From: Rapana venosa
Lineage: Eukaryota; Mollusca; Gastropoda; Neogastropoda; Muricidae
Assembly: GCA_028751875.1 (NCBI GenBank)
Contig: CM054134.1
Coordinates: 42,475,594 to 42,539,593 of the forward strand
Reading direction: 5' to 3'
Length of the DNA stretch: 64,000 bases
The notes below the pieces were generated by a model. That model saw only the letters and a program-made list of their open reading frames with translations, made no database searches and was not told the DNA's origin. This document shows, in pieces, positions 45,406-59,022 of the stretch (its first letter is position 1; every line of letters begins with the position of its first letter). The position numbers and the translations under genes were made by a program.

Positions 45406-46035
45406 GACAACACAAAACTTGGCCAATAACATCTTTGCATAATTCATCAGATAAGCCCTATCGTTTTCTTCAGAAATATTTTATCACATCACTATTTACA
45501 AACAAACAAAAATTAGATATGCCTCCCTCTTCTGCCTCCCCCCCTCCCCCCTCACACCCCCTTCAGCCAGCACAGGGCTCCCTCTGAAGATGCTCCGTTC
45601 AATATTTTGGACAACAAAAGTTGCAGAGAATAGGGCCATGACTTGTGGGTCACGTATGGCAATCACCGGCCTCAAAAGAAGGAAACATAACTATGTTCTT
45701 CCTTGTAAAATCAAAGCCTTTTACTCTTCACCGTTCCATTCTGGCTGGTTGAAGGTAACTGTAGATCACTGTGCACGGCTACAGCATAGTGGTACATTAT
45801 AAGAATGGCATTACCATATAACTATGAGTGAAAGATCAGTTGATTTTGCCTGAAAATGTGTGGAAAGTGATGGTATACAGGGACGAGAGATGTGCACAGA
45901 ACAAGAAAGGTACTGCATGACCCGCATGAAAATGATGCCCCAAGAGAAAAATAAAGAAGCACGTTGCCGTTAAGTTCCATCCCTGGAAAAGAGTTAAACC
46001 TTTTATAAATATAAAACCACATGTTCTTGAAAAAG
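45406..46035. other. Unassigned intergenic DNA
   Basis: I see no exon, SINE or LINE signature on either strand. Confidence 0.4.
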
Positions 46036-46044
46036 TAGGAAGTC

Positions 46045-46215
46045 CTTGTACTCATGTTCGCAAATGCGATATATCCGCATTCATAAATATGGCATGCGCA
46101 TAAGTCTGGCATACTCACATTTACAAATCTGGCGTACCCAAATTCATAAATTTGGCATACTCACACTGCCGAAGACAGTCACAAATCTTGTACACCCCAC
46201 ATTCAGAAATGTGAC
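46045..46215 (+). repeat. Degenerate ~25-bp tandem repeat
   Basis: The unit resembles actcacattcataaatctgg (about 25 bp) and recurs six or seven times with substitutions between 46055 and 46212. Confidence 0.7.
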
Positions 46216-46882
46216 CAAGTTTACGATAAAATTAATATTTTCATTGAACAACTTCCATAATTATTGTGTTATTTAGATGGAAAGGGTCATATTTCAACTT
46301 CAAATTAACACTAAGCTTGATTCATTAGAAACAGATAAATAATTAAAAAAAAAAGTCGATCCATATCCTCCCTATTCCCGAGTAGACAAAAAAAACGGAC
46401 CTTGAAAAAATTCAGTTTTTCTCTTTTGATTGCGGAAGGGTTTTCATACAGTTATAGCATAAAAAGGCTTTGGAGTGGAGGAACAGGAGAGGAGGAGAAC
46501 ACGTGAGGGGGGGGGGGGGGGGGGGGGGGGGGGGAGAAGAGTTGTGCCCCCCTTAACAGGGAAGCTGGAATATTGATTGGAAACTGGTTCACGACCTGGT
46601 TAGTCACATGAGATCCCGCGAGAGAGAGAGAGAGAGAGAGAGATGCCATGTTTGACTGTCTTTGAATTGTCGCTTCGGTTTTAAAAGTGGTTTATGACTT
46701 TGTTCAATTCTCTCTCCCCCCCCCCCCCCCCCTCCCTCCCCACCCAGCCCCACCCCTTGTGTTCTTGTTTTTTTGTTTCATAAACAACTAAAGATTCCAT
46801 TCTACTTTATATTCTACTTGTGAATGTCAGTGCTTATCGCTTAAATATGACCCCCCATCCCCCAATGTCGTTTCGTCATGAA
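46216..46882. other. Intergenic DNA with homopolymers
   Basis: Poly-G 46507-46534, (GA)n 46620-46643 and poly-C 46716-46732. No gene seen. Confidence 0.7.
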
Positions 46883-46992
46883 CTTGGGTGGCACTGCTCT
46901 TGTGGCGACGCGCTCTCCCCAGGGAAAGCACCGCGAATTTCACGTAGAGAAATCCACGGTGACTCGAAGTGTTATACAAATACAAACATTTA
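46883..46992 (+). mobile_element. SINE-C 3'-end fragment
   Basis: gggtggcactgctcttgtgg, cgacgcgctctccccaggg, gcgaatttcacgtagagaaa and tgactcgaagtgttatacaa: the C-family 3' third without the LINE-like terminal tail. It ends in ATACAAATACAA. Confidence 0.85.
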
Positions 46993-47307
46993 ATGATCAT
47001 CACGGTGAAGGAGAAAGGAACTGTAGAAATAGCTGGACGCAAACAGCAGAAGGTCTGTAAAAAAACAACCAACACAACCCTCTGTACTTCTTCAAGACGG
47101 TCAGCCGCGGTGTCGAGCCTCCTCCCTTCAGTTTCTGTTTTTCTTCAGGACAAGTGAAGTCATTGTTAAAATACGTCGTGGTCTTTTGAAACGTTCCTGG
47201 CATAAGAGGTCAACCAACGTAGGTCGTAAAGTAGATGAATAATTACGTGTAATAGGCATAATCTACGAGCACACGTGTAAAAAGTGCAGGTTATGTAGGT
47301 CTAACAC

Positions 47308-47341
47308 ACGCACACACACACACCACCACCACCACCACCAC

Positions 47342-47383
<42 letters not shown>

Positions 47384-47414
47384 ACACACCACCACACCAC
47401 CACCACACCACCAC

Positions 47415-47483
<69 letters not shown>

Positions 47484-47540
47484 ACCACCACCACCACCAC
47501 CATCACCACCACCACCACCACCACCACCACCACACACACA
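47308..47540 (+). repeat. (CA)n/(CAC)n compound microsatellite
   Basis: Alternating CA and CAC blocks of about 230 bp. All open frames across it are artefacts. Confidence 0.95.
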
Positions 47541-48547
<1,007 letters not shown>

Positions 48548-48892
48548 AAAAGAAGATTTTTCTAACGAATTCTGGTAGGGTCTACTCTTGTTTGTTGCGG
48601 ATTCTTTTACTTGCCTTCAGTTTGTGTTGCACATAGGATATAGGTTTATTGTCTCAGCTCAACATCACATTACATTCCAACTTTCGGTAGCTTGGTTTAC
48701 AGACCGTTAAGACTGTATGCTTTCGTTATTTTATTTATTTATTTATATTTTTCTAGTTTGTGGATCATAGTTGCATGAGCTGAGTGTGCTTAACTTATAT
48801 ATGACAGCAAAATCATTGTATGGAATGAAAATTATGATTATCTTTACCAACTCTGCTGATGCTACTATTTCTTCAAAAAGTGCTGTGGCTGC

Positions 48893-48896
48893 TGCG

Positions 48897-48955
<59 letters not shown>

Positions 48956-48983
48956 GACGACTACGACGACGACGACGACGACG

Positions 48984-49023
<40 letters not shown>

Positions 49024-49024
49024 T

Positions 49025-49060
<36 letters not shown>

Positions 49061-49095
49061 CAACACCACCACCACCGCCACCGCCACCACCGTCG
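48893..49095 (+). repeat. (ACT)n/(GCT)n/(GAC)n/(CAC)n trinucleotide array
   Basis: About 200 bp of triplets changing from ACT to GCT, GAC, ACT and CAC/CGC. It keeps a single frame open (poly-Thr/Ala) only because every motif is a triplet. Confidence 0.95.
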
Positions 49096-49820
<725 letters not shown>

Positions 49821-50370
49821 ATATGCTTTTGCACACACACACACACTCACAGACTGCACACATGCACCCATAAATACCAACGCACACACGCACAGTCCAC
49901 GTTTGCACACCCCTCCCCAAAACAAACAAACAAACAAAACACAAATGCCCTCGCCGCCCCCTCCCCTCCCCGCGGGCCCGATCCCCCCAAATCCCCCCCA
50001 AAAAACCCCAACAACCAACCTCCCAAAAAAACTACAAACCAAACCCAACAACCAACTAACCAACCAACCAACCAACCAAACAATAAGAAAAATTTTGCAT
50101 GTATGCAGCTACACAGAAATGGTGGGGTGGGTGGGTGAGGAAGGATTGGGGTGGAGAGTGGGGTGAGGAACGAGGGGTAGAGGAATTGGTGGGGGTGAGG
50201 GGCGGGAATGTCGGATTGTGCAGGGATTTAAAAAAAAAAAAAGAAGAAAAAAGGAGAGAGATATGAGGAGATAGGAAGATGCTGGCTCCAGCTTTTCTGC
50301 CGTTAGACTTGCGGAAACGATCAATACGTTGGATGGCACGATAGCGTTATCATGCATGACCCCGTCACTA
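49821..50370. other. Low-complexity C/A-rich then G-rich DNA
   Basis: AAAC/CCAA-rich sequence (49915-50095), then GGTGGGTG-rich sequence (50115-50215). No gene. Confidence 0.7.
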
Positions 50371-50414
<44 letters not shown>

Positions 50415-50426
50415 TTTGTGTGTGTG

Positions 50427-50458
<32 letters not shown>

Positions 50459-50740
50459 TGTGTGTGTGTGTTGTGTGTGTGAGGTGTGTGTATGTGTGTG
50501 TGTGAGGTGTGTATGTGTGTGTATGTGTGTGCTCAGTGTGTGTGAGTGTGTGTGTGTGACTGTGTGTGTGAGTGGTGTGTGTGCTCGTGTGTGTGTTGTG
50601 AGTGTGTGTGACTTTTGTGTGTGGTGTGTGTGCTCGTGTGTGTGTGTGTGGGGTGTGTGTGTGTGTGTGTGTGTGGTGTGTGTTGTGTGTGTGACTGTGT
50701 GTGTGTGTGTGTGACTGTGTGTGTGAGTGTGTGTGAAAAG
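50371..50740 (+). repeat. Imperfect (GT)n array
   Basis: About 365 bp of GT with frequent single-base interruptions (GTGA, GTTG, GGTG), the longest GT block in the window. Confidence 0.95.
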
Positions 50741-50834
50741 CATCTGTCGACACAGTGCCACGCCACCCAAAATTTTCCCCTGTCTGCAAATAATCATTTT
50801 CAAATTCGTTCGTCTACAAGAGTCAGTTTTTACT

Positions 50835-51160
50835 TTTACTTTTTCTAGAAACACTTCTCCTGTTGTTGTGGATCCTTTAACATGCACTAATTTACGTGCA
50901 GCGCAAGAAATATGGCTGAGTGTTAGAAGAGTAAGCCATTTGTGCTGGTGGGAACGGATGGCAAAATGTGAAGTGCTGCACGCACGCAGGGACTGGGTGT
51001 AAATGAAGAGCACGTAAGACCTTAGTACAGTATCCTGTAAGTAAAAGAATAAAAAATTAATGCATGAATAAATCCAAAAGACTGACAGGCAGAGGATCAC
51101 TCAAGGTTAGGCAAAACGGGAAGGCTTTGGGTGGACGGATTTGAACCTCAAACTGCTCAA
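50835..51160 (+). mobile_element. Scrambled SINE fragments (C then A)
   Basis: 50865-50905 resembles the reversed C-family middle (ttgttgtggatcctttaaca, tgcactaattta). 50925-51055 resembles the SINE-A 3' half in plus orientation (gaagagtaagccatttgtg, ggtgggaacggatggcaaa, cagggactgggtgtaaa, aagtaaaagaataaa). Confidence 0.6.
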
Positions 51161-51757
51161 TGCCTACATGGCTGCGTGCATTATTTTTTTTAGGTGACCA
51201 AACCATCTATATGAGAAGCATCTTTAATCAGCTCACCACGAATACATCGATGAATATGACAAGTCAGTTTTCCTTTAAAAAAAGTCTTTTGTTCAAAATA
51301 AATCTTTTACAGAGAAAGGCTTTCTTTGACAGACAATCAGTGATTATTCACACAAAAATGTACGTTCATCTCTATCTACCTCAACAGTCTCTACAATGCT
51401 ATCTATCCCTCATTGCTCTCACTTCCTTTTGGGGGGTAATGCCTCTGTCACTTGTGTCACGAGGAAGACTATCAATATTACGTGCGTTACACAACACGAG
51501 AAAAGAAAAGAGAAAAGAAAAGAGGGCTTGCAGTGTTCTGCGTCAGGTTCATGCGTTCAGTCGTGCACACTTTACTTAATCCATCACATGCAAGACACAA
51601 CCTGCCACGCTTTCCTGCTGGTGACAGGAATAGTTTAATCGTGGAACTAGACTTCCGTGATATATCCTGAAAAGAAATACGAACGCCTGCAGCATTGGTA
51701 AGGTCATTTGCGCCACACTCTCAAAACCAGGTCTGTAAAGTGGCTTTCATTTTTTTC
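51161..51757. other. Unassigned intergenic DNA
   Basis: Short (AAAGAG)n patch at 51497-51524. No gene recognised. Confidence 0.4.
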
Positions 51758-51858
51758 GTTATCCGCTAAGACTCTGAGGTTCACCAATGTTGAGATTTTG
51801 CGTCTGCAATCGTTATGACCAACCAATAAGGTAGCCCAATCTGACTTCAGGGAAAAAA
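51758..51858 (-). mobile_element. SINE-B 3'-end fragment
   Basis: tccgctaagactctgaggtt, caccaatgttgagattttgc and aaggtagcccaatctgactt: reversed B-type 3' terminus only. Confidence 0.75.
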
Positions 51859-52770
<912 letters not shown>

Positions 52771-53345
52771 CAAATGATCTCAGTCGCCATGGCAATGGAA
52801 CATAGGGGACCCCTCCAGCATCAATAACTTTGGGGGAGGAGGAGGAGGAGGGGTGAGGGGAAGGGAGGAAGAGGAGTATAAAAGAGAGACAGGAGGGTAG
52901 CATGGTAGAGCACAAGTAAAGGGAGAGAACACCGTGCGGCAAGTTCAACACCATGGTTTACCACATTCCTTCCGAAGTGATTTGCATAATGCGGAGCCGA
53001 GTCCCAAATGGCCACAGTGGACCCAATCCCGAGGTCGGAACTACGGTTAGGGAACAGCCGCAGATCGACCGGGGCTGCAATGGCTCCATGATTATTATTA
53101 TCAGCCTCTAGGCTAACTAACCTTGACTAGACTTTGCGGGTGATGTGTGCTAGGGTTGTGGTTCACTTTTTACATTGTCGTTTTGTTTTGATTTTAGAAT
53201 GCGTGTATTTTTAGAGGCTTGAGTTTTTCATCGTTGATCGCCTTTCTGTGATATTTGATAAGATTTTTATGTAGGCTTTCGCACGCGCGCGCGCGCACAC
53301 ACACAGACACACATGCTAGCACGCACGCACATACACTTTTCTCTC
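52771..53345. other. Unassigned DNA
   Basis: GGA-rich 52830-52880 and alternating CGCGCG/CACA 53283-53330. The stretch 52960-53085 is GC-balanced and unique-looking but matches nothing I recognise. Confidence 0.4.
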
Positions 53346-53348
53346 CAA

Positions 53349-53491
53349 GATGTGATAAAAGTAAAAATATCATCATCATCAGCAGCAGCAGAAGCAGCAG
53401 CAGCAGTAATAGCAACAGCAGCAGCAACTTCTGCCAAAGCTGCTGCTGCTTCTGCTGCTGCTGCTGATGATATTTTTACTTTTATGACATC
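53349..53491 (+). repeat. Inverted repeat with CAG/CTG trinucleotide arms (potential hairpin)
   Basis: The left arm from 53349 (gatgtgataaaagtaaaaat, then atcatcatc and cagcagcag triplets) is mirrored by the right arm ending at 53491 (ctgctgctg triplets, then atatttttacttttatgaca, tc). Arms are about 50-57 bp, with a loop of about 30 bp. Confidence 0.92.
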
Positions 53492-53801
53492 TTTAGTTTA
53501 CTGCTACTACTACTTCCACAGTTATTAATGAAAATAAGCAGGGAAATAAATAAATAAATAAATAGATAAACACATGACTAAATGAATAAAAAGAGAAATG
53601 TTTCTAGTTCTAAATACACAACAACAAGAGGAAGAATTCTAAATTAAGAAACACCACTCTCCACACTAAAATAAACCAGGCAAGTGAAACCACATTCCTC
53701 CTGTTTTTAACTTCTGCACTGGCAAACCTGGTTCAACTCAGATCTAGGTTGTGAACCAGATAAAGGGAGATCAGCCCCAGCCAACAGTTTCTTCCCCATT
53801 C

Positions 53802-54565
53802 ATCATCATCATCAGACCCGTGACCTTGGCGGTCGTGGGGGAGACACGAAAGACGATGCCGTGGTAAGCCTCCTCCATCCATCTCGGTCCTCGGCTCTGC
53901 GCAGTAGTGCCGAGTCATTCATCCTGGTCCATTCTCTGATGTTGTCCATCCATGACTTGTTCTGTCTTCCCCTCTTTCTGCCACCTTCGAGTGTTCCCTG
54001 CAGTACTGTTTTTGGCAGAGTGTTGTGGCGGGTGACGTGGCCGAACCATGTCATCTTTTTTTTCTTGACGATGGTGAGAAGGGGTTCCTGTGGACCTGCC
54101 AGCCGTGTTATTTGACTCTTGACAAATTCATTGGTCTTTCGTTCTCTCCAGGATATGCCCAGTAGTTTTCTATGGCATTTTGTTTCAAATGACTGGATTC
54201 GCTTTGCTGTTTCAGCAGTCAATGTCCAGGTTTCACTTCCGTACAGCAGGATAGTCTGAATTAGGGCTTTGTAGAGCTTTAGTTTGATTGGGAAACTGAT
54301 CTCTTTACTTTTCCATATGGTGGTGAGTTTTGTCATGGAAGATGTTGCCATGGCTATTCTGACTTTGATTTCTGTCGTCGATCGCCCGTCCTTTGTGAGT
54401 GTAGCGCCAAGGTATTTAAAAGCGTCTACCTCCTCCAGTTGCTGGCCGTTCATGTACATTTTAGCAGTGGCGTTGCTCGTGCTGTTCACAAGTACTTTAC
54501 TTTTCTCCGAGCTCACCTCCATCCCATATGCTCCAGCTCTGTTCTCAAGTCTGGTCGTAGGAGTG
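53802..54565 (-). mobile_element. RTE-like LINE, C-terminal reverse-transcriptase fragment (open frame)
   Basis: The minus-strand frame is open for about 250 codons to a TGA that forms part of a (TGA)n tail at 53803-53816. It reads RLENRAGAYGMEVSSEKSKV, then FKYLGATLTKDG, LYGSETWTLTAETAKR, CHRKLLGISWRERKTN, WFGHVTRHNTLPKTVLQGTL, EGGRKRGRQNKSWMDNIREW. This is the thumb/C-terminal part of endonuclease-RT proteins of RTE-type LINEs. The copy is 5'-truncated just after the palm (no FADD motif here). With no disabling mutation visible it may be a recent insertion. It cannot act alone. Confidence 0.88.
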
Positions 54566-54640
54566 AATGGGGAGGGGTGGTGGTGTATAGACAGGGGGAG
54601 ATGGTGCAGGGGCCAAGGGGTAGGGGATGAAAGTTGATGA

Positions 54641-56055
54641 CAGTGTATGGTGTAGTCTAGAAACTATGGTATGCCACTGTCAATATGGCGTAGTATAGAA
54701 CTGTAAAATATGCCACTGTCAATATGGTGTAGTCTAGAAACTATGGTATGCCACTGTCAGTAGTATAGAAACTATGGTATGCCACTGTCAATATGTTGTA
54801 GTCTAGAAACTATGGATGCCACTGTCAATATGGCGTAGTATAGAAACTATGGTATGCCACTGTCAATATGGCGTAGTCTAGAAACTATGGTATGCCACTG
54901 TCAATATGGCGTAGTATAGAAACTATGGTATGCCACTGTCAATATGGCGTAGTATAGAAACTATGGTATGCCACTGTCAATATGGCGTAGTCTAGAAACT
55001 ATGGTATGCCACTGTCAATATGTCGTAGTCTAGAAACTATGGTATGCCACTGTCAATATGGCGTAGTCTAGAAACTACGGTATGCCACTGTCAATATGGT
55101 GTAGTATAGAACTGTAAAATATGCCACTGTCAATATGGCATAGTCTAGAAACTATGGTATGCCACTGTCAATATGGCGTAGTCTAGAAACTATGGTATGC
55201 CACTGTCAATATGGCGTAGTCTAGAAACTATGGTATGCCACTGTCAATATGGCGTAGTCTAGAAACTATGGTATGCCACTGTCAGTATGGCGTAGTCTAG
55301 AAACTATGGTATGCCACTGTCAGTATGGCGTAGTCTAGAAACTATGGTATGCCACTGTCAATATGGTGTAGTATAGAACTGTAAAATATGCCACTGTCAA
55401 TATGGCGTAGTCTAGAAACTATGGTATGCCACTGTCAATATGGCGTAGTCTAGAAACTATGGTATGCCACTGTCAATATGGCGTAGTATAGAACTGTAAA
55501 ATATGCCACTGTCAATATGGCATAGTCTAGAAACTATGGTATGTCACTGTCAATATGGTGTAGTATAGAAACTATGATATGCCACTGTCAATATGGCGTG
55601 GTATAGTACTGTAAAATATGCCACTGTCAGTATGGCGTAGTCTAGAAACTATGGTATGTCACTGTCAGTATGGTGTAGTATAGAAACTATGATATGCCAC
55701 TGTCAATATGGCGTGGTATAGAACTGTAAAATATGCCACTGTCAGTATGGCATAGTCTAGAAACTATGGTATGTCACTGTCAATATGGTATAGTATAGAA
55801 ACTATGATATGCCACTGTCAATATGGCGTGGTATAGAACTGTAAAATATGCCACTGTCAGTATGGCGTAGTCTAGAAACTATGGTCTGTCACTGTCAGTA
55901 TTGTGTTGTATAGAACTGTAAAGTATGCCACAGTCAGTATGGCGCAGTATAGAAATGTATGGTATGCCACTGTCAATATGGTGTTGTATAGAACTGTAAA
56001 GTATGCCACAGTCAGTACGACGTAGTATAGAAATATAAACTATGCCACTCTCAGT
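54641..56055 (+). repeat. 38-bp satellite, about 37 copies, with 115-bp higher-order repeat
   Basis: Two monomer types, one with gtagtctagaaactatggt and one with gtagtatagaactgtaaaa, each followed by atgccactgtcaatatgg. From 55521 a three-monomer block of 115 bp repeats at 55521, 55636 and 55751, with a fourth start at 55866. The array ends in decayed copies near 56050. Confidence 0.95.
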
Positions 56056-56226
56056 CAGCAGATTTCGGCTCTACCCGAACCTATCTGCCTATTCTGCCGT
56101 TGTGGTTTGCCATTGCCATAGGACAATAGCCCTCTCCTGTTAGCGTTATCCAGGCTGCACTATTTGGAGGTGGGAGTAGGACTTGGGAGTCGACACTGCC
56201 AAAGCAGTGTCAGCCCCCATTTACTG

Positions 56227-56262
<36 letters not shown>

Positions 56263-56365
56263 CTGATGCACAATGGTGTGAGTCCTCATGTTAATGAAAG
56301 GTCCTGACTGCCTCTGCCATCAATACTGTTTTTGCCTTTTGGGGGTAGGAGGCTGGGTTAGTTAC

Positions 56366-56443
<78 letters not shown>

Positions 56444-56484
56444 GTAGTAAGGGGATGGGGGAGGGGGGGGGGGGGGGGGGGGGG
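56056..56484. other. Unassigned DNA, (GA)n, (CT)n and poly-G
   Basis: 56060-56220 is unique-looking and unrecognised. (GA)n 56229-56261, (CT)n 56368-56441 and poly-G 56462-56486, which leads into a SINE head. Confidence 0.7.
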
Positions 56485-56824
56485 GGAGACGGGATAGCCT
56501 GGTGGTTCGAGTGATGTATTCGTGGTCTGTTGACCCGCGTTCGATTCTCGTTCAAGAGGATTTTTCCTCTGGAGTTAACATTGTTGCCGACTCCATTCTC
56601 CCCAAAAGTCCTTTGGATGAGACTATAAACCGAGGTTTCGTGTACGAACGCACGCAGAACATCTTGCGCACACGTTATAACCCGTTTCGTTTTTCGGAAG
56701 AGTAGGCCATTGTGTGCCGGTGGGAATGGATGACAAAATTTACAAAACTGCATACACACGGGGACTAGATGAAAAAAGGACATGAGTGCTTATTCCATTA
56801 TCCTCGAAATAAAAGAAAAAAAAA
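56485..56824 (+). mobile_element. SINE-A, full-length
   Basis: Head gagacgggatagcctggtgg, B-box cgttcgattctcg, ttcaagaggatttttcctct, ggagttaacattg, core aaaccgaggtttcgtgta, cacgcagaacatcttgcgc, cggtgggaatggatgac, ggggactagatg, cttattccattatcctcg, aaataaaag tail. It is preceded by poly-G. Confidence 0.92.
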
Positions 56825-56844
56825 TGTGTGTGTGTGTGTGTGTG

Positions 56845-56890
<46 letters not shown>

Positions 56891-56960
56891 GGTGAGAGGG
56901 AGGGAGGGGGGTTTGGGGTGGTGGGGGGGTGGGGGGGGGGGTGGGGGAGGAGGACACCCA
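56825..56960 (+). repeat. (GT)n and G-rich tract after the SINE tail
   Basis: (GT)n 56825-56888 then GGGTGGGG-rich sequence to 56955. Confidence 0.95.
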
Positions 56961-57297
56961 GTTTTTAATTTGGGAGCGGGTGCAATGGGAAACTGCCGAC
57001 TTCAATAAAGTTGTCCGTCAGACTCCCTAAGAAGTCATTTGCATAATGAGATGCAAAGTCAGAAATCTTGAATGTTGCCTTGACAGAACGATGAATAGGA
57101 AGGGGGAGGTAGGGGTGGGGATGGGGGTGAAGAGGGATGGGGTGGAGGGGAACATTTTAAAGATGGGTAACAGCAAAGGAAGGTAAATGATTTTTTGTTT
57201 TTACAGAGAAGACAGAATGCCCCTCTGTTTACGTTTTGATAACAACCAAGCTTTGATAGATTTTAAGAAGTGATCCCGATATCAACGCCTTTGATTT

Positions 57298-57422
57298 TCG
57301 CGAACCTCCCTGAAGTTGGAATGTGGCTACCTTAATTGTGGGTAAAAACGATCTCAAACGCAAAATTCCACCATTGGTGAGCCTCGGACCTATAGCAGAG
57401 GAACAAATATAAATAAATATTA
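57298..57422 (+). mobile_element. SINE-B 3'-end fragment
   Basis: ctgaagttggaatgtggcta, ccttaattgtgggtaaaaac, gatctcaaacgcaaaattcc and accattggtgagcctcgg, ending in an AAATA tail: the B-type 3' terminus on the plus strand. Confidence 0.8.
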
Positions 57423-57799
57423 GAGAGAGAACACCATTCAATATACTGCTAATTCCATTTGGATGTTTTTATAAAAGCTGAAATGACAAAAAAAACAAAA
57501 AAACCCAAACCTCTTTGAAATGAATGCTTTTCTGTAGTACGACTTTGTATTTGGTTGAAATCGTTACGAAACAGTCAGAATGGTGGGACGGGAGACTACA
57601 TGGACAAAGGGAGAGAAGAGAGAATGAGAGAGGAAATCAATGACAGGTAACGGGCCCTTGATGGCGTCGTCGCCAGTGACCACCAATCAAAGAGTTTTTA
57701 TGGAGTATGGGGAGGTTGAGACATCAAAGGACCCAGCCAAGCCACACCAACAACACACAGTAGACTGGGGCCACCAGGCAGCTTTTCCCTGTCTGGCCA

Positions 57800-58249
57800 C
57801 ACACACACACACTAATCCACCGACACGACTAACACAGCGCGCACACCACCACACACACTAACACACACACACGCACACACTTAATCACCGCGGCGCGCAC
57901 GCACGCACACACACACAACACACCACACACCACACACTAAAACACACGGCGCGCGCACCACGCACACACATAACATGCATGCGCGCCGCACGCACACACA
58001 CACTAGTCTGCACACCACAACATACACTAACACACACACTAACACACACACAACACACACTAACACACACATACCACACACTACACACACTAACACACAC
58101 AGACACACACACATAGACACACAACACACACACACTAACACACTAACACACACACAACACACAACACACACTAACACAAACACACAATACACACACACAT
58201 ACACACACACAACCACACACACACACACACACAACACACACACCACGCA

Positions 58250-58311
<62 letters not shown>

Positions 58312-58330
58312 CACGAACACGAACACGAAC
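57800..58330 (+). repeat. Imperfect (CA)n array
   Basis: About 520 bp of CA with CTAACA, GCGC and ACCA interruptions. Long open frames on both strands are artefacts. Confidence 0.95.
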
Positions 58331-58432
58331 ACATTGATTCTGGACTGATGGCATTTCGACGGTGTGTCTGTGTAACATCATGATGTCTGTTAGTAACATT
58401 GTCTGTCAAGCGTTTGCGTTGTGAAATGCGAG

Positions 58433-58461
58433 AGGGGGGGGGGGGGGGGGGGGGGGGGGGG
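58433..58461 (+). repeat. Poly-G tract
   Basis: Homopolymer of about 29 G. Confidence 0.95.
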
Positions 58462-58545
58462 TACGTGGGTTGGGAGAGGAGATGGGTGATGGTGGGAATG
58501 GGATGAGTGTGTTTGTAGAGCTCGTGTATCTAACTAAGCCTGTGC

Positions 58546-58632
58546 CTGTGGGAACGGATGACAAAATTTACAAAACTGCATACACACAGGGACTGGATGT
58601 AAAAAAACGCACCTGAGTGCTTATTCCATTCC
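58546..58632 (+). mobile_element. SINE-A 3'-end fragment
   Basis: gtgggaacggatgacaaaat, ttacaaaactgcatacacac and agggactggatgtaaaa, ending at gtgcttattccatt. It stops exactly where a SINE-C begins. Confidence 0.85.
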
Positions 58633-58734
58633 GGGTTGGAAGTGTACGGTGGTTCGTATCCCGTTTGGGCCCAAATTGAACCCCCCCCCCCCGCCCCCTC
58701 ATCCATTAGACCATGAGTGGTGGTCAGGATGCTA

Positions 58735-58765
<31 letters not shown>

Positions 58766-59022
58766 CGTGTGTTGCACATAATTATTTAGCGCACGTAAAA
58801 GAACCCACGGCAACAAGAGAGTTGTCCCTAGCCGGCAAAAATCTGTAGAAAACCCCCCACTTTCATAGGGAAACAAATACAGTTGCAGACAAGGAAAAAG
58901 GAAAAAAATAATGGGTGGCACTGCTCTTGTGGCGACGCGCTTTCCCCGGGGAGAGCAGCCCGAATTTAACGCAGAGAAATCTGCAGTGACTTTAAGTGGC
59001 GTAAATAAATAAATAAATAAAC
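58633..59022 (+). mobile_element. SINE-C, near full-length
   Basis: Decayed head with B-box-like ggttcgtatcccg, catccattagaccatgagtg, core aaaccgaggtcccgtgtg, attatttagcgcacgtaaaa, gaacccacggcaacaagag, gggtggcactgctcttgtgg, the ctttccccggggagagcagc box and aaatctgcagtgactttaag, ending in (AAATA)n. It is inserted into or fused with a SINE-A tail. Confidence 0.9.

Noticed and set aside
53812..54522. Host protein-coding gene
   Set aside because: Motifs are those of the C-terminal part of a LINE reverse transcriptase and the frame ends in a (TGA)n tail. Annotated as a mobile element.
54641..56055. A CRISPR array (regular short repeats)
   Set aside because: Units are contiguous with no unique spacers, and the sequence is eukaryotic. 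It is a satellite.
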